Source: Xanthomonas arboricola pv. populi (GTDB taxonomy: Bacteria; Pseudomonadota; Gammaproteobacteria; Xanthomonadales; Xanthomonadaceae). Taken from it: a DNA stretch of 64,000 nucleotides. The notes under the pieces are model-generated. The model ran no database searches, was not told the origin of the DNA, and saw only the letters and a program-made list of their open reading frames with translations. The stretch spans positions 124,001-188,000 of the forward strand of contig NZ_MDEB01000006.1 of the NCBI RefSeq assembly GCF_002939945.1. The letters run 5' to 3'. Positions within the stretch are counted from its first letter, which is position 1. Every line of letters starts with the position of its first letter. Position numbers and translations under genes: made by a program. Shown here piece by piece: positions 1 to 8,638 of the stretch.

Positions 1-2
1 AC

Positions 3-116
3 CCGCGCAGCAAACGCATGCTTGGCAACTTCCCGCAAGGGTATTCCCACGTGGCTCTGGTCAATGCGGCATTGCGCCTGCACGGACGCATGGGCGAAGA
101 GGAAACACATCCATGA
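3..116 (+). CDS. C-terminal end of a GH15-family glucoamylase-like protein (partial)
   Basis: Only the last 37 codons are in the window, reading through PRSKRMLGNFPQGYSH to a TGA. The GNFPQGYSHVALVNAA pattern is typical of the C-terminus of bacterial glycoside hydrolase family 15 proteins (glucan 1,4-alpha-glucosidase or trehalase-like). The TGA overlaps the ATG of zwf (ATGA), so the two genes are almost certainly co-transcribed and translationally coupled, linking alpha-glucan or trehalose breakdown to the entry of the pentose phosphate/Entner-Doudoroff route. The family call rests on a short segment; the substrate cannot be judged from it. Confidence 0.7.
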   Translation, partial: PRSKRMLGNFPQGYSHVALVNAALRLHGRMGEEETHP

Positions 117-1975
117 ACGAACAAGCCACAACCCCGCCGTGCATCATCGTGGTGTTCGGCGCACGCGGCGATCTGACCAAGCGCCTGGTGATGCCGGCGC
201 TGTACAACCTGCGTCGCTCCGGCGCGCTGGGCGAGCAGTTCGCCATCGTCGGCATGGATCACGGCGATATCAGCGAGCGTTCGTGGCGCACGATGATGGG
301 CCAGTCGATGACCGAGCTGCTCAGCAGCCGCGACGCCGAATTCCAGACCGACCAATTCGATACCGACACCTGGGAGTGGCTGCGCGAGCGCATGCATTAT
401 CTGCGCGGCGATTTCACCGACCTGGGCGCCTATCAAACCCTGGATGGCGCGCTGGAGAAACTGCACAAGCGCTACGGTACCCAGGGCAATGTGCTGTTCT
501 ACCTGGCCACTGCCGCGCGTTTCTTCGAGCCGGTGTTGCTCAACCTGGGCGAAGCCGGGCTGGTCAGGCAACGCGATGGCGAGGGCTGGCGTCGGGTCAT
601 CGTGGAAAAACCCTTCGGCCACGATCTGCCCAGCGCCGTCGCGCTCAACGCTACCGTCGCCAAGGTCCTGCATGAGGACCAGGTGTTCCGTATCGACCAC
701 TTCCTCGGCAAGGAAACCGTGCAGAACATCTTGGCGTTCCGTTTCGCCAATGGCCTGTTCGAGCCGGTGTGGAACCGCGACCGCATCGATCACGTACAGA
801 TCACCGCCGCCGAAACCATCGGGGTGGAGGGGCGCGGACGCTTCTACGATCCCACCGGCTGTCTGCGCGACATGGTGCCCAATCACCTGTTCCAGTTGCT
901 GGCGATGATTGCGATGGAACCGCCAGCCGCCTTCACCACCGAGGCGATGCACCGCCGCCGCGCCGAAGTGATCGAAGCGGTGCGCCCGATCAAGCCCGAA
1001 GACGTGGTGCGCGGCCAGTACGCCTCCGGTGCGGTCAACCGCAGCGCGGTGCCGGGCTATCGCGAAGAAGACACCGTGCCGGACGATTCGGAAACCGAAA
1101 CCTATGTGGCGATGAAGCTGCAGGTCGACACCTGGCGCTGGGCCGGCGTGCCGTTCTACCTGCGCACCGGCAAGCGTCTGCGCGAGCGCACCACCGAGAT
1201 CGCGATCCGCTTCAAGCCTGCGCCGCTGGCGCCGTTTCGCAGCACCGAAGTGGGCGGCTACGGCCCCGACTGGCTGGTGCTGCACATCCAGCCCGACGAA
1301 GGCATCTCGCTGCAGTTCGACGTCAAGCGCCCCGGCGCGCAGGTCAGTCTGGCACCGGTGCGCATGGACTTCCGCTACCGCGACTGGTTCCCCAAGGAAT
1401 ACACGGTGGGCTACGAGCGCCTGCTGCAGGACTGCATGAACGGAGAGGCCGGCCTGTTCCAGGATGCGGCGATGGTGGAAGGTGCCTGGCGCATCGTGCA
1501 ACCGATCCTGGATGCCTGGAAGCAACCGCCCAGCGATTTTCCCAATTATGCCGCCGGCAGCGCCGGCCCCTCGGCCGCCGATGCCTTGCTGGCCATGAAC
1601 GGCGGACACGCCTGGCGCGCGCTCACCCCGGGCCGCAAGCCACCACCGCGCCGCGCACCGGAAGCGCGCAGCAGCGCCACCACGCCGATCAAGAAAGCCA
1701 CCGGGAAGACGGCCAAGAAGGCCGCCAAGGCGCCGGCCAGGAAGATCACTGAGGCGCCAGCCAGGAAAATCACCAAGGCGCCGGCCAAACGCGCATCCGC
1801 GGCTGCAGCAAGACCATCGCTGGATGCGGCTACGTCGCCGGGCAGCGCGGCCAAGAAAGCCGTGGGCAAACGCGCAACCGGCAAGGTCGCAAAGACCGTC
1901 GGCAAAACCGCGGCGGGCAAGGGCGCAGCGAAGAAGTCGACCAGCAAGACCGCAGCGCGTACACCGCGCCGCTGA
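113..1975 (+). CDS. zwf: Glucose-6-phosphate 1-dehydrogenase with long lysine/alanine-rich C-terminal tail
   Basis: Cytoplasmic enzyme oxidising glucose 6-phosphate to 6-phosphogluconolactone with NAD(P)+. Visible motifs are the Rossmann dinucleotide loop GARGDLTKR (residues 16-24), EKPFG (165-169), the substrate-binding RIDHFLGKE (193-201) and the catalytic histidine in MVPNH (about 258). The start is the ATG overlapping the upstream stop, with AGAGGA a few bases before it. The protein is 620 residues, roughly 110-130 longer than usual. The catalytic part ends near residue 500; the rest is a low-complexity basic tail rich in K, A, P and T with repeated APARKIT and AAKK/PAKK blocks, resembling histone H1-like tails. 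Function of the tail is unknown. Confidence 0.95.
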   Translation: MNEQATTPPCIIVVFGARGDLTKRLVMPALYNLRRSGALGEQFAIVGMDHGDISERSWRTMMGQSMTELLSSRDAEFQTDQFDTDTWEWLRERMHYLRGDFTDLGAYQTLDGALEKLHKRYGTQGNVLFYLATAARFFEPVLLNLGEAGLVRQRDGEGWRRVIVEKPFGHDLPSAVALNATVAKVLHEDQVFRIDHFLGKETVQNILAFRFANGLFEPVWNRDRIDHVQITAAETIGVEGRGRFYDPTGCLRDMVPNHLFQLLAMIAMEPPAAFTTEAMHRRRAEVIEAVRPIKPEDVVRGQYASGAVNRSAVPGYREEDTVPDDSETETYVAMKLQVDTWRWAGVPFYLRTGKRLRERTTEIAIRFKPAPLAPFRSTEVGGYGPDWLVLHIQPDEGISLQFDVKRPGAQVSLAPVRMDFRYRDWFPKEYTVGYERLLQDCMNGEAGLFQDAAMVEGAWRIVQPILDAWKQPPSDFPNYAAGSAGPSAADALLAMNGGHAWRALTPGRKPPPRRAPEARSSATTPIKKATGKTAKKAAKAPARKITEAPARKITKAPAKRASAAAARPSLDAATSPGSAAKKAVGKRATGKVAKTVGKTAAGKGAAKKSTSKTAARTPRR

Positions 1976-2009
1976 GGGATGCGGTCGACACACAGCCGTC
2001 GCAGATCCA

Positions 2010-2079
2010 CGTAGGAGCGTGCCCGCGCGCGGCGGGGCTTTACCGGTAACGCCTGGTCGCGCGCAGGCACGCTCCTACG
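2010..2079. repeat. GTAGGAGC-type palindromic extragenic repeat, copy 1
   Basis: A 13-base arm cgtaggagcgtgc (2010-2022) is repeated inverted as gcacgctcctacg (2067-2079) around a GC-rich centre. The second copy lies about 210 bases downstream and is nearly identical. This matches the GTAG-headed REP class known in Xanthomonadaceae, which is usually mobilised by REP-associated tyrosine transposases; no such gene is in this window. Confidence 0.8.
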
Positions 2080-2221
2080 AACAGCGCCGCGATTGTGGGT
2101 GGTTGGCGCGGGTTCGCCATCCACATCGACTGATGACTTGGACGCGGTCGAACGCTCGCGTGCAGGTCGTCGCCAAGGCATCGACTGCGCAGCTACCGCT
2201 GACGAACGATGCACGCATCCG

Positions 2222-2290
2222 CGTAGGAGCGTGCCTGCGCGCGACGGGCTTTACCGGTAACGCCTGGTCGCGCGCAGGCACGCTCCTACG
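2222..2290. repeat. GTAGGAGC-type palindromic extragenic repeat, copy 2
   Basis: Arms at 2222-2234 and 2278-2290 are the same 13 bases as in copy 1, and the interior (ctttaccggtaacgcctggt) is identical. Two copies lie between the convergent zwf and antiporter genes, so they may also form the transcript ends of both. The stretch between the copies (2080-2221) shows no other feature. Confidence 0.8.
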
Positions 2291-2296
2291 AAAGGC

Positions 2297-4108
2297 TCAG
2301 CGATCCTGCGTGGTGGGCGCGGGCTCGCCGTCAACATCGGCCTTGACGTCGGCTTCGAACAGATGCATCAGATCCGCGCGTGCATCGCGCGAGGTCTGGA
2401 TCACCTTGGCTTCGTCGTCATAGACCAGGTGCTGGCGATGCAGCAACTCTTCGTCGTGCTGGCGGAACCGTTCGACGTGATCCCTGGCAACCGCCTCGCC
2501 CAGTCCGAGCGAGGTCAGCACGCGTTCGCTCAGTTCCAGGCTGGAGGCAAACACCTCGCGGAACGGTTCGGCGCCCAGGTCCATCAGTTTCCAGGCGTGC
2601 TGGCGATTGCGTGCACGTGCCAGCACCGTGGCCTGCGGGTACAGGCGGCGGATCAACCGCACCGCCTTGATGTTGGTTTCCGGGTCGTCCACCGCGATCA
2701 CGAACACCTTGATGCGGTCGGCACCGGCGGCGCGCAGCAGTTCCGGGCGGGTGGGGTCGCCGTAGTACAGCTGGCTGCCGAAGCGGCGCAAATCCTCCAC
2801 GGTGTCCGGGTTGTGTTCCAGCGCCACGAACGGCACATGCCGCGCGGTGAGCAGGCGCGCGACGACCTGACCGAAGCGGCCCATGCCGGCGACCAGCACC
2901 TTGGGCGTTTGCGCATCGATGGTGTCGAACGGGCGATCGGACTTGGGCGCATGCAGCCGCAGCGGCCCGTTGAGGATGCGCTGCATGCCGAGCAGCAACA
3001 GCGGCGTCAGCGCCATCGACACGCCGACAATGGCCACCAGCCGGTCGTGATTGGCGCGCTCCAGCAAGCCGACACGATCGGCCTCGTTGAACACCACAAA
3101 GGCGAACTCGCCGCCCAGCCACAACACACTGCCCAGCATCAGGCTGCTGCGCAGCGGCAGTCTGGCCACGCTGCCGATCCCGACCAGCAGCGAGAACTTC
3201 ACCACCAGCAGGATCGCCACGCCGCTGGCGATCAGCCACGGCTCGGCGACCACCCGGTTCAGATCGATGCCCATGCCGACCGAGATGAAGAACAGCCCCA
3301 GCAGCAAACCTTCGAACGGCTCGATCTGCGATTCGAGCTCGTGGCGGAATTCCGAATCGGCCAGCAGCACGCCGGCCAGAAACGCGCCCAGGCTGGCGCT
3401 CAAGCCGGCTTCCTGCATGATCCAGGCGGTGCCCAGCACCACCAGCAAGGCGCTGGCGGTGAACACCTCCGGCATGCGCGTGCGCGCCACCATGTTGAAC
3501 AGATAGCGCAGCACGAAGCGCCCGCACAGGATCACCAGCGCCACCGCCGCCACCGCCTTGGCCACGTCCTGCCATTCCAGGGTAGCGTTCTTGCTGCCGC
3601 CGAGCAGCGGTATGGCCGCCAGCAACGGAATGGCGATCAGATCCTGAAACAGCAGGATGGCGAACGCCAGGCGCCCGTAGTCGCTATTGAGCGCCTTGCG
3701 CTCGGCCAGCAGTTGCAGGCCCACCGCGGTGGACGACAACGCCAGCGCCACGCCGACGATCAACGCGCTTTTCCAGCCCAGGTTGCCGAGCATCAGCAGG
3801 CCGCCCAGGATCAGCGTGGTCACCACCACCTGGGTGGCGCCGGCCCCGAACACCGAATGCCGCATCACCTTCAGGCGGGCCGGCGACAGTTCCAGGCCGA
3901 TCACGAACAGCAGCATCACCACGCCGATCTCGGCCGCGCCGCTGATGCGCTCGGCATCCTGCACCACGCCCACACCGTCGGGCCCGAGCACCACACCGGC
4001 GACCAGATAGGCCAACACCGCACCCAGGCCGAAACGCTTGAACACCGGCACCGCCACGATGGCGGCCAGCATCAGCACCAGAGCCAGTTCCAGACCACCG
4101 CTATGCAT
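2297..4108 (-). CDS. CPA2-family monovalent cation:proton antiporter with RCK domain (KefB/KefC-like)
   Basis: Inner-membrane K+/H+ antiporter of the glutathione-regulated Kef type. The first about 380 residues are highly hydrophobic with a dozen predicted membrane segments (Na_H_Exchanger fold), beginning GGLELALVLMLAAIVAVPVF. A TrkA-N/RCK nucleotide-binding domain follows from about residue 405, with the dinucleotide loop VAGMGRFGQVVARLL and the acidic strand end FVALEHN, then a variable acidic tail. The ATG at 4108 was preferred over the GTG at 4114 because GGAGAG lies five bases before it while the GTG would sit on top of the ribosome site. Length of 603 residues fits KefB/KefC (about 600-620). 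No separate KefF/KefG ancillary subunit is adjacent. KefB, KefC and YbaL cannot be separated by eye. Confidence 0.88.
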   Translation of the reverse strand: MHSGGLELALVLMLAAIVAVPVFKRFGLGAVLAYLVAGVVLGPDGVGVVQDAERISGAAEIGVVMLLFVIGLELSPARLKVMRHSVFGAGATQVVVTTLILGGLLMLGNLGWKSALIVGVALALSSTAVGLQLLAERKALNSDYGRLAFAILLFQDLIAIPLLAAIPLLGGSKNATLEWQDVAKAVAAVALVILCGRFVLRYLFNMVARTRMPEVFTASALLVVLGTAWIMQEAGLSASLGAFLAGVLLADSEFRHELESQIEPFEGLLLGLFFISVGMGIDLNRVVAEPWLIASGVAILLVVKFSLLVGIGSVARLPLRSSLMLGSVLWLGGEFAFVVFNEADRVGLLERANHDRLVAIVGVSMALTPLLLLGMQRILNGPLRLHAPKSDRPFDTIDAQTPKVLVAGMGRFGQVVARLLTARHVPFVALEHNPDTVEDLRRFGSQLYYGDPTRPELLRAAGADRIKVFVIAVDDPETNIKAVRLIRRLYPQATVLARARNRQHAWKLMDLGAEPFREVFASSLELSERVLTSLGLGEAVARDHVERFRQHDEELLHRQHLVYDDEAKVIQTSRDARADLMHLFEADVKADVDGEPAPTTQDR

Positions 4109-4512
4109 GCGCACTCTCCGTTGAGATGCGCATTATGCCGCCGCTGGCGACATGTCGGCCTGGATCAGCGTGTCCTGCCTGCGACGCTGCGGGCGATCGC
4201 CGCCAGCGGGCGGCACTCGCCAGGGAGCGCCGGGGCAGCCTGCGGCGCGGCGTACGCGCCAACCTCAGGCATTGCATCCGATGCCCAGCCGCCCGATCAA
4301 GCCATTGAAGCCATGCCGTGCACCGTCGCCTGGATGCGCGCTGAGCGCAGCCAGCGCAGGGCATTGACCACGCCAGCTCAGGCGCGCAGACTGCGCCGCG
4401 CCGCCGCCCGGAGCACCGGTCGGTACGCACTCTCGGAGCCCTTTCTCATGTCCAGCGACAGTCACCCTAGACCCGGGTCGATGACCCAGCTGGCGCGCGC
4501 CTGAGACTTCAA
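4109..4512. other. Intergenic stretch without recognised gene
   Basis: The divergent space between the antiporter and mgtE holds only GC-rich open frames without ribosome sites or family resemblance. I see no tRNA, Mg2+ riboswitch consensus or terminator in it. Its right edge is the mgtE leader hairpin described separately. Confidence 0.5.
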
Positions 4513-4555
4513 GGTTCGCCGGCTGTCATCGACGACGGTCGTCACCAGGCGAACC
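4513..4555 (+). promoter_or_regulatory. Inverted repeat enclosing the mgtE ribosome-binding region
   Basis: GGTTCGCC (4513-4520) and GGCGAACC (4548-4555) form a perfect 8-bp stem ending two bases before the mgtE ATG. A second small hairpin (GACG/CGTC, 4531-4543) sits inside. The only Shine-Dalgarno-like bases (AGG at 4547-4549) are in the right arm, so folding would hide the initiation site. A role in translational control is inference from position; no known riboswitch consensus was recognised. Confidence 0.45.
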
Positions 4556-4557
4556 CC

Positions 4558-5925
4558 ATGTACAACGAAACCCTGCGCCTTGCCCAAGGCGTCGATGCCT
4601 TGATCGCACCCATGGCCGACTTCAACACGGCCGATGCGGTGGAGTACCTCAACACCCTCGACCGCGACGAGGCCGCACTGGTGCTGGCCGCGCTGCCGCA
4701 GCCGCGTGCGGTGAAGGTGCTCGAACAACCCGAGCTGCACGCCGCCAGCGCCCTGGTCGCGCAACTGCCGGCCGAGCAGGCCGCCTCCCTGCTCGGGCAG
4801 ATGGCCGACGACCGCGCCACCGACATCTTCCACGGCCTGGATGCCGAGCAGCGCCAGGCGTTGCTGTGGCTGCTCAGTGCCGAGGCGCGGCTGTCGATCC
4901 AGGCGTTGATGCGCTATCCGCCCAACACCGCCGGCGCGCTGATGACCACCGAGTTCGTGGCGGTGCCAGCCAACTGGACGGTGGGCCGCACCCTACAGCA
5001 CATCCGCGAGGTGGAGCGCAGCCGCGAGACGGTCTATGCGATCTACCTGCTCGACCCGCACAGCCGCGTGCTGACCCAGGTGGTCACCATGCGCCGGCTG
5101 ATCACCGGCGCGCCGGATGCGCCGATCCTGGAGGTGGCACAGGTCAACCCGCCGGTCACGGTGGGCCCGGCGCTGGACCAGGAAGAAGTCGCCCGGCTGA
5201 TCCGCCGCCACGACCTGCTGGCGATCCCGGTGGTGGATGCGCACGGCCATGTGCTGGGCATCGTCACCGTGGACGATGTGCTGGACGCATTGATCGCCGA
5301 ATCCACCGAGGACGTGCACAAGTTTGGCGGCATGGAGGCGCTGGACAAGCCCTACATGCAGATCGGCTTCGGCCAGATGATCAAGAAGCGCGCCGGTTGG
5401 CTGAGCGTGCTGTTCCTGGGCGAAATGCTCACCGCCAGCGCGATGCAGCACTTCGAGGACGAGCTGTCCAAGGCGGTGGTGCTGACCCTGTTCATTCCGC
5501 TGATCATGAGCTCGGGCGGCAACTCCGGCTCGCAGGCCACCTCGCTGCTGATCCGCTCGCTGGCACTGCGCGAACTGCGCCTGGGCGACTGGTGGAAGGT
5601 GGCCCTGCGCGAACTGCCGACCGGGCTCACCCTGGGCGCCATCCTGGGCATCCTGGCGATCGTGCGCATCACCCTCTGGCAGACCGCCGGCCTGTACGAC
5701 TACGGCCCGCACTGGCAGATGGTGGCGCTGACCATCGGTGCGGCGCTGATCGGCATCGTCACCTTCGGCTCGCTGTCCGGCTCGATGCTGCCGTTCGTGC
5801 TGCAACGGCTCGGCTTCGATCCGGCCAGCGCCTCGGCGCCGTTCGTGGCGACCCTGGTGGATGTCACCGGCCTGGTGATCTATTTCAGCATTGCCGCGGC
5901 GATCCTCAGCGGCACCTTGTTGTAG
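4558..5925 (+). CDS. mgtE: MgtE-type magnesium transporter
   Basis: Inner-membrane Mg2+ channel/transporter. The order is typical: a cytoplasmic helical N domain (about 1-130), a tandem CBS pair (about 135-265, including IVTVDDVLDAL), a connecting helix (HKFGGMEALDKPYMQ) and five membrane segments (about 290-455). The conserved pore motif PLIMSSGGNSGSQ is present. At 455 residues it matches the family. In characterised homologues Mg2+ binding to the N and CBS domains closes the pore, so activity is self-regulated. The gene stands alone, and its start codon follows directly after a stable inverted repeat. Confidence 0.95.
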   Translation: MYNETLRLAQGVDALIAPMADFNTADAVEYLNTLDRDEAALVLAALPQPRAVKVLEQPELHAASALVAQLPAEQAASLLGQMADDRATDIFHGLDAEQRQALLWLLSAEARLSIQALMRYPPNTAGALMTTEFVAVPANWTVGRTLQHIREVERSRETVYAIYLLDPHSRVLTQVVTMRRLITGAPDAPILEVAQVNPPVTVGPALDQEEVARLIRRHDLLAIPVVDAHGHVLGIVTVDDVLDALIAESTEDVHKFGGMEALDKPYMQIGFGQMIKKRAGWLSVLFLGEMLTASAMQHFEDELSKAVVLTLFIPLIMSSGGNSGSQATSLLIRSLALRELRLGDWWKVALRELPTGLTLGAILGILAIVRITLWQTAGLYDYGPHWQMVALTIGAALIGIVTFGSLSGSMLPFVLQRLGFDPASASAPFVATLVDVTGLVIYFSIAAAILSGTLL

Positions 5926-6033
5926 CGCCGCAGGCGGTGCGCGGGGGGCGCGAGGAATTGCGCCCCGCCATGCTCCGGTCGGGAAGCCGCACGCATTGCG
6001 GCACCTCGCCCGGTCGTTGACGCTGCGTCTCGA

Positions 6034-6064
6034 CACTCGGCACTCGGCACTCGGCACTCGGCAC
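6034..6064. repeat. 7-bp tandem repeat (cactcgg), about 4.4 units
   Basis: Four perfect copies of cactcgg run from 6034 to 6061, followed by cac. It lies between the convergent ends of mgtE and the TonB receptor gene. A loosely similar 7-bp aatcggg repeat occurs after nrdB. Unit number is likely to vary between strains by slippage. Confidence 0.8.
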
Positions 6065-6156
6065 AACGCGGCCGGTGCCGGGCCAGGCCGTACCGGCGGT
6101 CCAGCCTGCATCGCTGCACGGCCCACCGTGGAGCGATGCGCAGCGGCGATTGCGCC

Positions 6157-8496
6157 TCAGAAGGTCACATACAGCGTGGCGCGCAGGTTGCGGCCCGGTT
6201 CGCTGTAGCGGCCGATGCCGTCGTCGGTGGCATAGCCGTACAGATAGAAATCGCCGCGGGTGACATTGCGGATACGCGCCCACTGGTAGTAACGCTCGTC
6301 GAACAGGTTGTAGACGCCGAGATTGACGCGTACGTGCGCGTTGAAACGGTAGCTGCCGAACAGGTCGACCACGCTGTAGGCATCGCTGAGGAACGGCTCG
6401 GCCGCAGCACCGAAGATGTCGTTCTCGACAGTGACGTCCTTGGCCTGCTTGGCCAGCGCATGGGTGATGTTGGCGGTGACACGCAGGCGCTCGTCCAGGC
6501 CCTGCCAGCTCAGGCCAAGCACGCCGCGATCCGGATTGATGCTGTCCAGCGGGCGGCCGTCCTCAAGCTCGCCCTGGTTGTGGGTCCATGCCGCGCGCAG
6601 CAGCCATGCATCGCCGAGCCTGAACTGCGCATCCAGTTCCACACCCTTGACCTCGACCTGGCCGACATTGCGCAGCGTGGTGTAGGCGTAGCCGTTGCGC
6701 GTGGTGCACACGCCGCGGGTACAGGTCTGGTAGAGCGTGCCGGCATCGGTGGTGACGGTTTCGCTCTGGATGAAGTCGTCGTAGCGGTCGCGGAACACCG
6801 ACAGGCCCACGCGCGCCCAGTCGCTCTCCCAGCGCCAGCCCAGTTCCAGGTTGAGGCTGCGCTCGGCCTCCAGCGCGGGATTGGCGGCCACCGTCGGCAC
6901 GTTGACGGTGGCGCCGGTGTCCACCCGGGTCAGCGCGGTGATGCTGGTCGGGGCATACATCTCGGCCGTGGTCGGGGCACGGAAGCCGCGCCCGGCCTGG
7001 AACCACAGCGTCTGCTGCGGGGTGAAGGCGTAGCTGATGCCGGCCTGCCAGGTGGGCGAGGAGAACGTCACCTCGCGCACCGTGCCGGTGCTGTCGACGA
7101 AGGTAGGCGACAGCGTCGGCGCGTAGCGATAGTGGTCGTAGCGCGCACCCAGGGTCAGCTGCAGGCGGTCGTCGAGCAGGCCGATGCGATCGCGCAGGTA
7201 CACGTTCCAGCTGTCGGCATCGGTCTTGGGCACCTGCGCCGGGTCGATGGTGGCGGTGTCCAGCGTGCCGGCGTTGTTCCAGCGGTAGTCGATCGCGCTG
7301 TAGTCGATGCTGCGACGCTGCCAGGCCGCCCCGTATAGCAGTGCCTGCGCCCAGCCGTTGCCATGCAACTGCTTGTCGAAGTCGACCGCGATGCGGTCCA
7401 GGGTCTGCTCGGTGTCGCGGTCTTCGGCCCGGCGACACGGCAGCGCCACCGTGCAGCGCGTGGTGGCGGCGGTGGCCGGCGTGCTCGAGCTGCCGCTTTG
7501 AGTAAGGATGCGGGTGGTGCCACGGCTGTCGGTCTGCTGGCGGTCCAGCTGCGCCTGCAGGGTGTCGAACAGGGCATTGTCGGCGTTCCAGAGGTAGCGC
7601 AGGCCGTAGCGGTCACGGTCGTTGCGGTCGTCGCCAACGCGTTCGGCGTAGCTGGGCGCGCTGACGCGACTCAGGTTGTCGACCCGGTTCTGCGCGCGGT
7701 TGCGCTCGTACACCACGCCGAAGCGGTGCTGCGCATTGGGCACCACGTCGAGCTTGGCCAGCACGTTGTCGCTTTCGTTGTCGATCGGGTCGGGCGTGCG
7801 CCGCGCGCTGCCGGTGTCGATCCCGGTGCTGGAATACCAGCCCTCCGATGCGTGGCCCTCGCGGCGGGTGTAGCTCAGCATCGATTCGACGATGCCGCTG
7901 CGGTTGGCGACGGTGAGGTTGCCCAGCCATTGGTCGTTGTGGCCGGTGTAGCCGGTCTTCAGGCCGACATGGCTGTCGTTGCCCTGGGCCTTGAGGTAGT
8001 CGTAGGGGTCCTTGGTGGTGAACACCACCGCGCCGCCGAGCGCGCCGCTGCCGGCGCTGATGGAATCGGCACCCTTGACGATGTCCACCCGCTTGAGCGA
8101 ATCGACGTCCACGCCGCCGCGGCCGGCGCGGAAGAACTCGTAGTCGCGCGCGGTCTCCACGCCCTCGGCCATCGACAGACCGTCGATGGTCATCGCCACC
8201 CGGTCGCCTTCCAGGCCGCGAATGTTGAAGCCGTTTTCGCCGAAGCGGCCCATGTCGGCGATGCTCACGCCGGGGATGTAGCGCACCAGATCCTCCATGC
8301 TCTCGGCCTGTTCCTGCTGCAGCTGCGCGGTGTCGAGGGTGGTGACGTTCTGGTTGCTGGAGGCGCGCTTGTCGCGCGCGGCCTTGACTTCGACCGGGTC
8401 GAAGGTGGTGGCGTCGGCGGGTGCCTGTTCGGCATGCAGCGGGAAGGCCAGGCCGGCGGCGATCGCCAGGGCCAGCAGGGTCGGTGTCAAGGTCAT
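6157..8496 (-). CDS. TonB-dependent receptor, haemoglobin/transferrin/lactoferrin-type
   Basis: Outer-membrane active transporter. The chosen ATG gives a clean signal peptide (MTLTPTLLALAIAAGLAFP) and 779 residues. A TonB-box-like FDPVEVKA, the plug domain (about 50-170: DLVRYIPGVSIAD, FNIRGLEGDRVAMTIDGL, RVDIVKGADSISAGSGALGG) and a beta barrel ending in an aromatic residue (LYVTF) are visible. The wording of the plug resembles the TonB-hemoglobin/transferrin/lactoferrin subfamily, suggesting haem or protein-bound iron, but the ligand is not proven. It is the last gene of the unit DUF4198, EF-hand, receptor. Strong hairpins precede it and a Fur-box-covered promoter lies at the head of the unit. 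Reading further upstream of this ATG gives non-protein-like sequence. Confidence 0.9.
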   Translation of the reverse strand: MTLTPTLLALAIAAGLAFPLHAEQAPADATTFDPVEVKAARDKRASSNQNVTTLDTAQLQQEQAESMEDLVRYIPGVSIADMGRFGENGFNIRGLEGDRVAMTIDGLSMAEGVETARDYEFFRAGRGGVDVDSLKRVDIVKGADSISAGSGALGGAVVFTTKDPYDYLKAQGNDSHVGLKTGYTGHNDQWLGNLTVANRSGIVESMLSYTRREGHASEGWYSSTGIDTGSARRTPDPIDNESDNVLAKLDVVPNAQHRFGVVYERNRAQNRVDNLSRVSAPSYAERVGDDRNDRDRYGLRYLWNADNALFDTLQAQLDRQQTDSRGTTRILTQSGSSSTPATAATTRCTVALPCRRAEDRDTEQTLDRIAVDFDKQLHGNGWAQALLYGAAWQRRSIDYSAIDYRWNNAGTLDTATIDPAQVPKTDADSWNVYLRDRIGLLDDRLQLTLGARYDHYRYAPTLSPTFVDSTGTVREVTFSSPTWQAGISYAFTPQQTLWFQAGRGFRAPTTAEMYAPTSITALTRVDTGATVNVPTVAANPALEAERSLNLELGWRWESDWARVGLSVFRDRYDDFIQSETVTTDAGTLYQTCTRGVCTTRNGYAYTTLRNVGQVEVKGVELDAQFRLGDAWLLRAAWTHNQGELEDGRPLDSINPDRGVLGLSWQGLDERLRVTANITHALAKQAKDVTVENDIFGAAAEPFLSDAYSVVDLFGSYRFNAHVRVNLGVYNLFDERYYQWARIRNVTRGDFYLYGYATDDGIGRYSEPGRNLRATLYVTF

Positions 8497-8586
8497 CGAG
8501 GAGTCCACAGTCAGGAAGAGGAAGGAGCGCCGGACGGCGCGGACCTGGCTGCAAGCGGCAGAACACCGCAGTCGCTTGGCTGGGTG

Positions 8587-8632
8587 GGCCCGCCAGCGGC
8601 GGGCCAGGTGGCGCGGGCGCCAGGGCCCGCGC
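8587..8632. other. Two strong hairpins between the EF-hand and receptor genes
   Basis: GGCCCGCC/GGCGGGCC (8587-8605, 3-base loop) and GCGCGGGC/GCCCGCGC (8611-8632) are perfect stems in the intercistronic gap. Neither is followed by a T-run in the direction of transcription, so they look like mRNA stabilisers or partial attenuators between two cistrons of one operon rather than simple terminators. Confidence 0.5.
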
Positions 8633-8638
8633 AGCAGG

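Noticed and set aside
2363..4504. 713-codon open frame on the plus strand
   Set aside because: It is antisense to the antiporter gene; its Gln/His/Arg-rich translation is a composition artefact of high GC.
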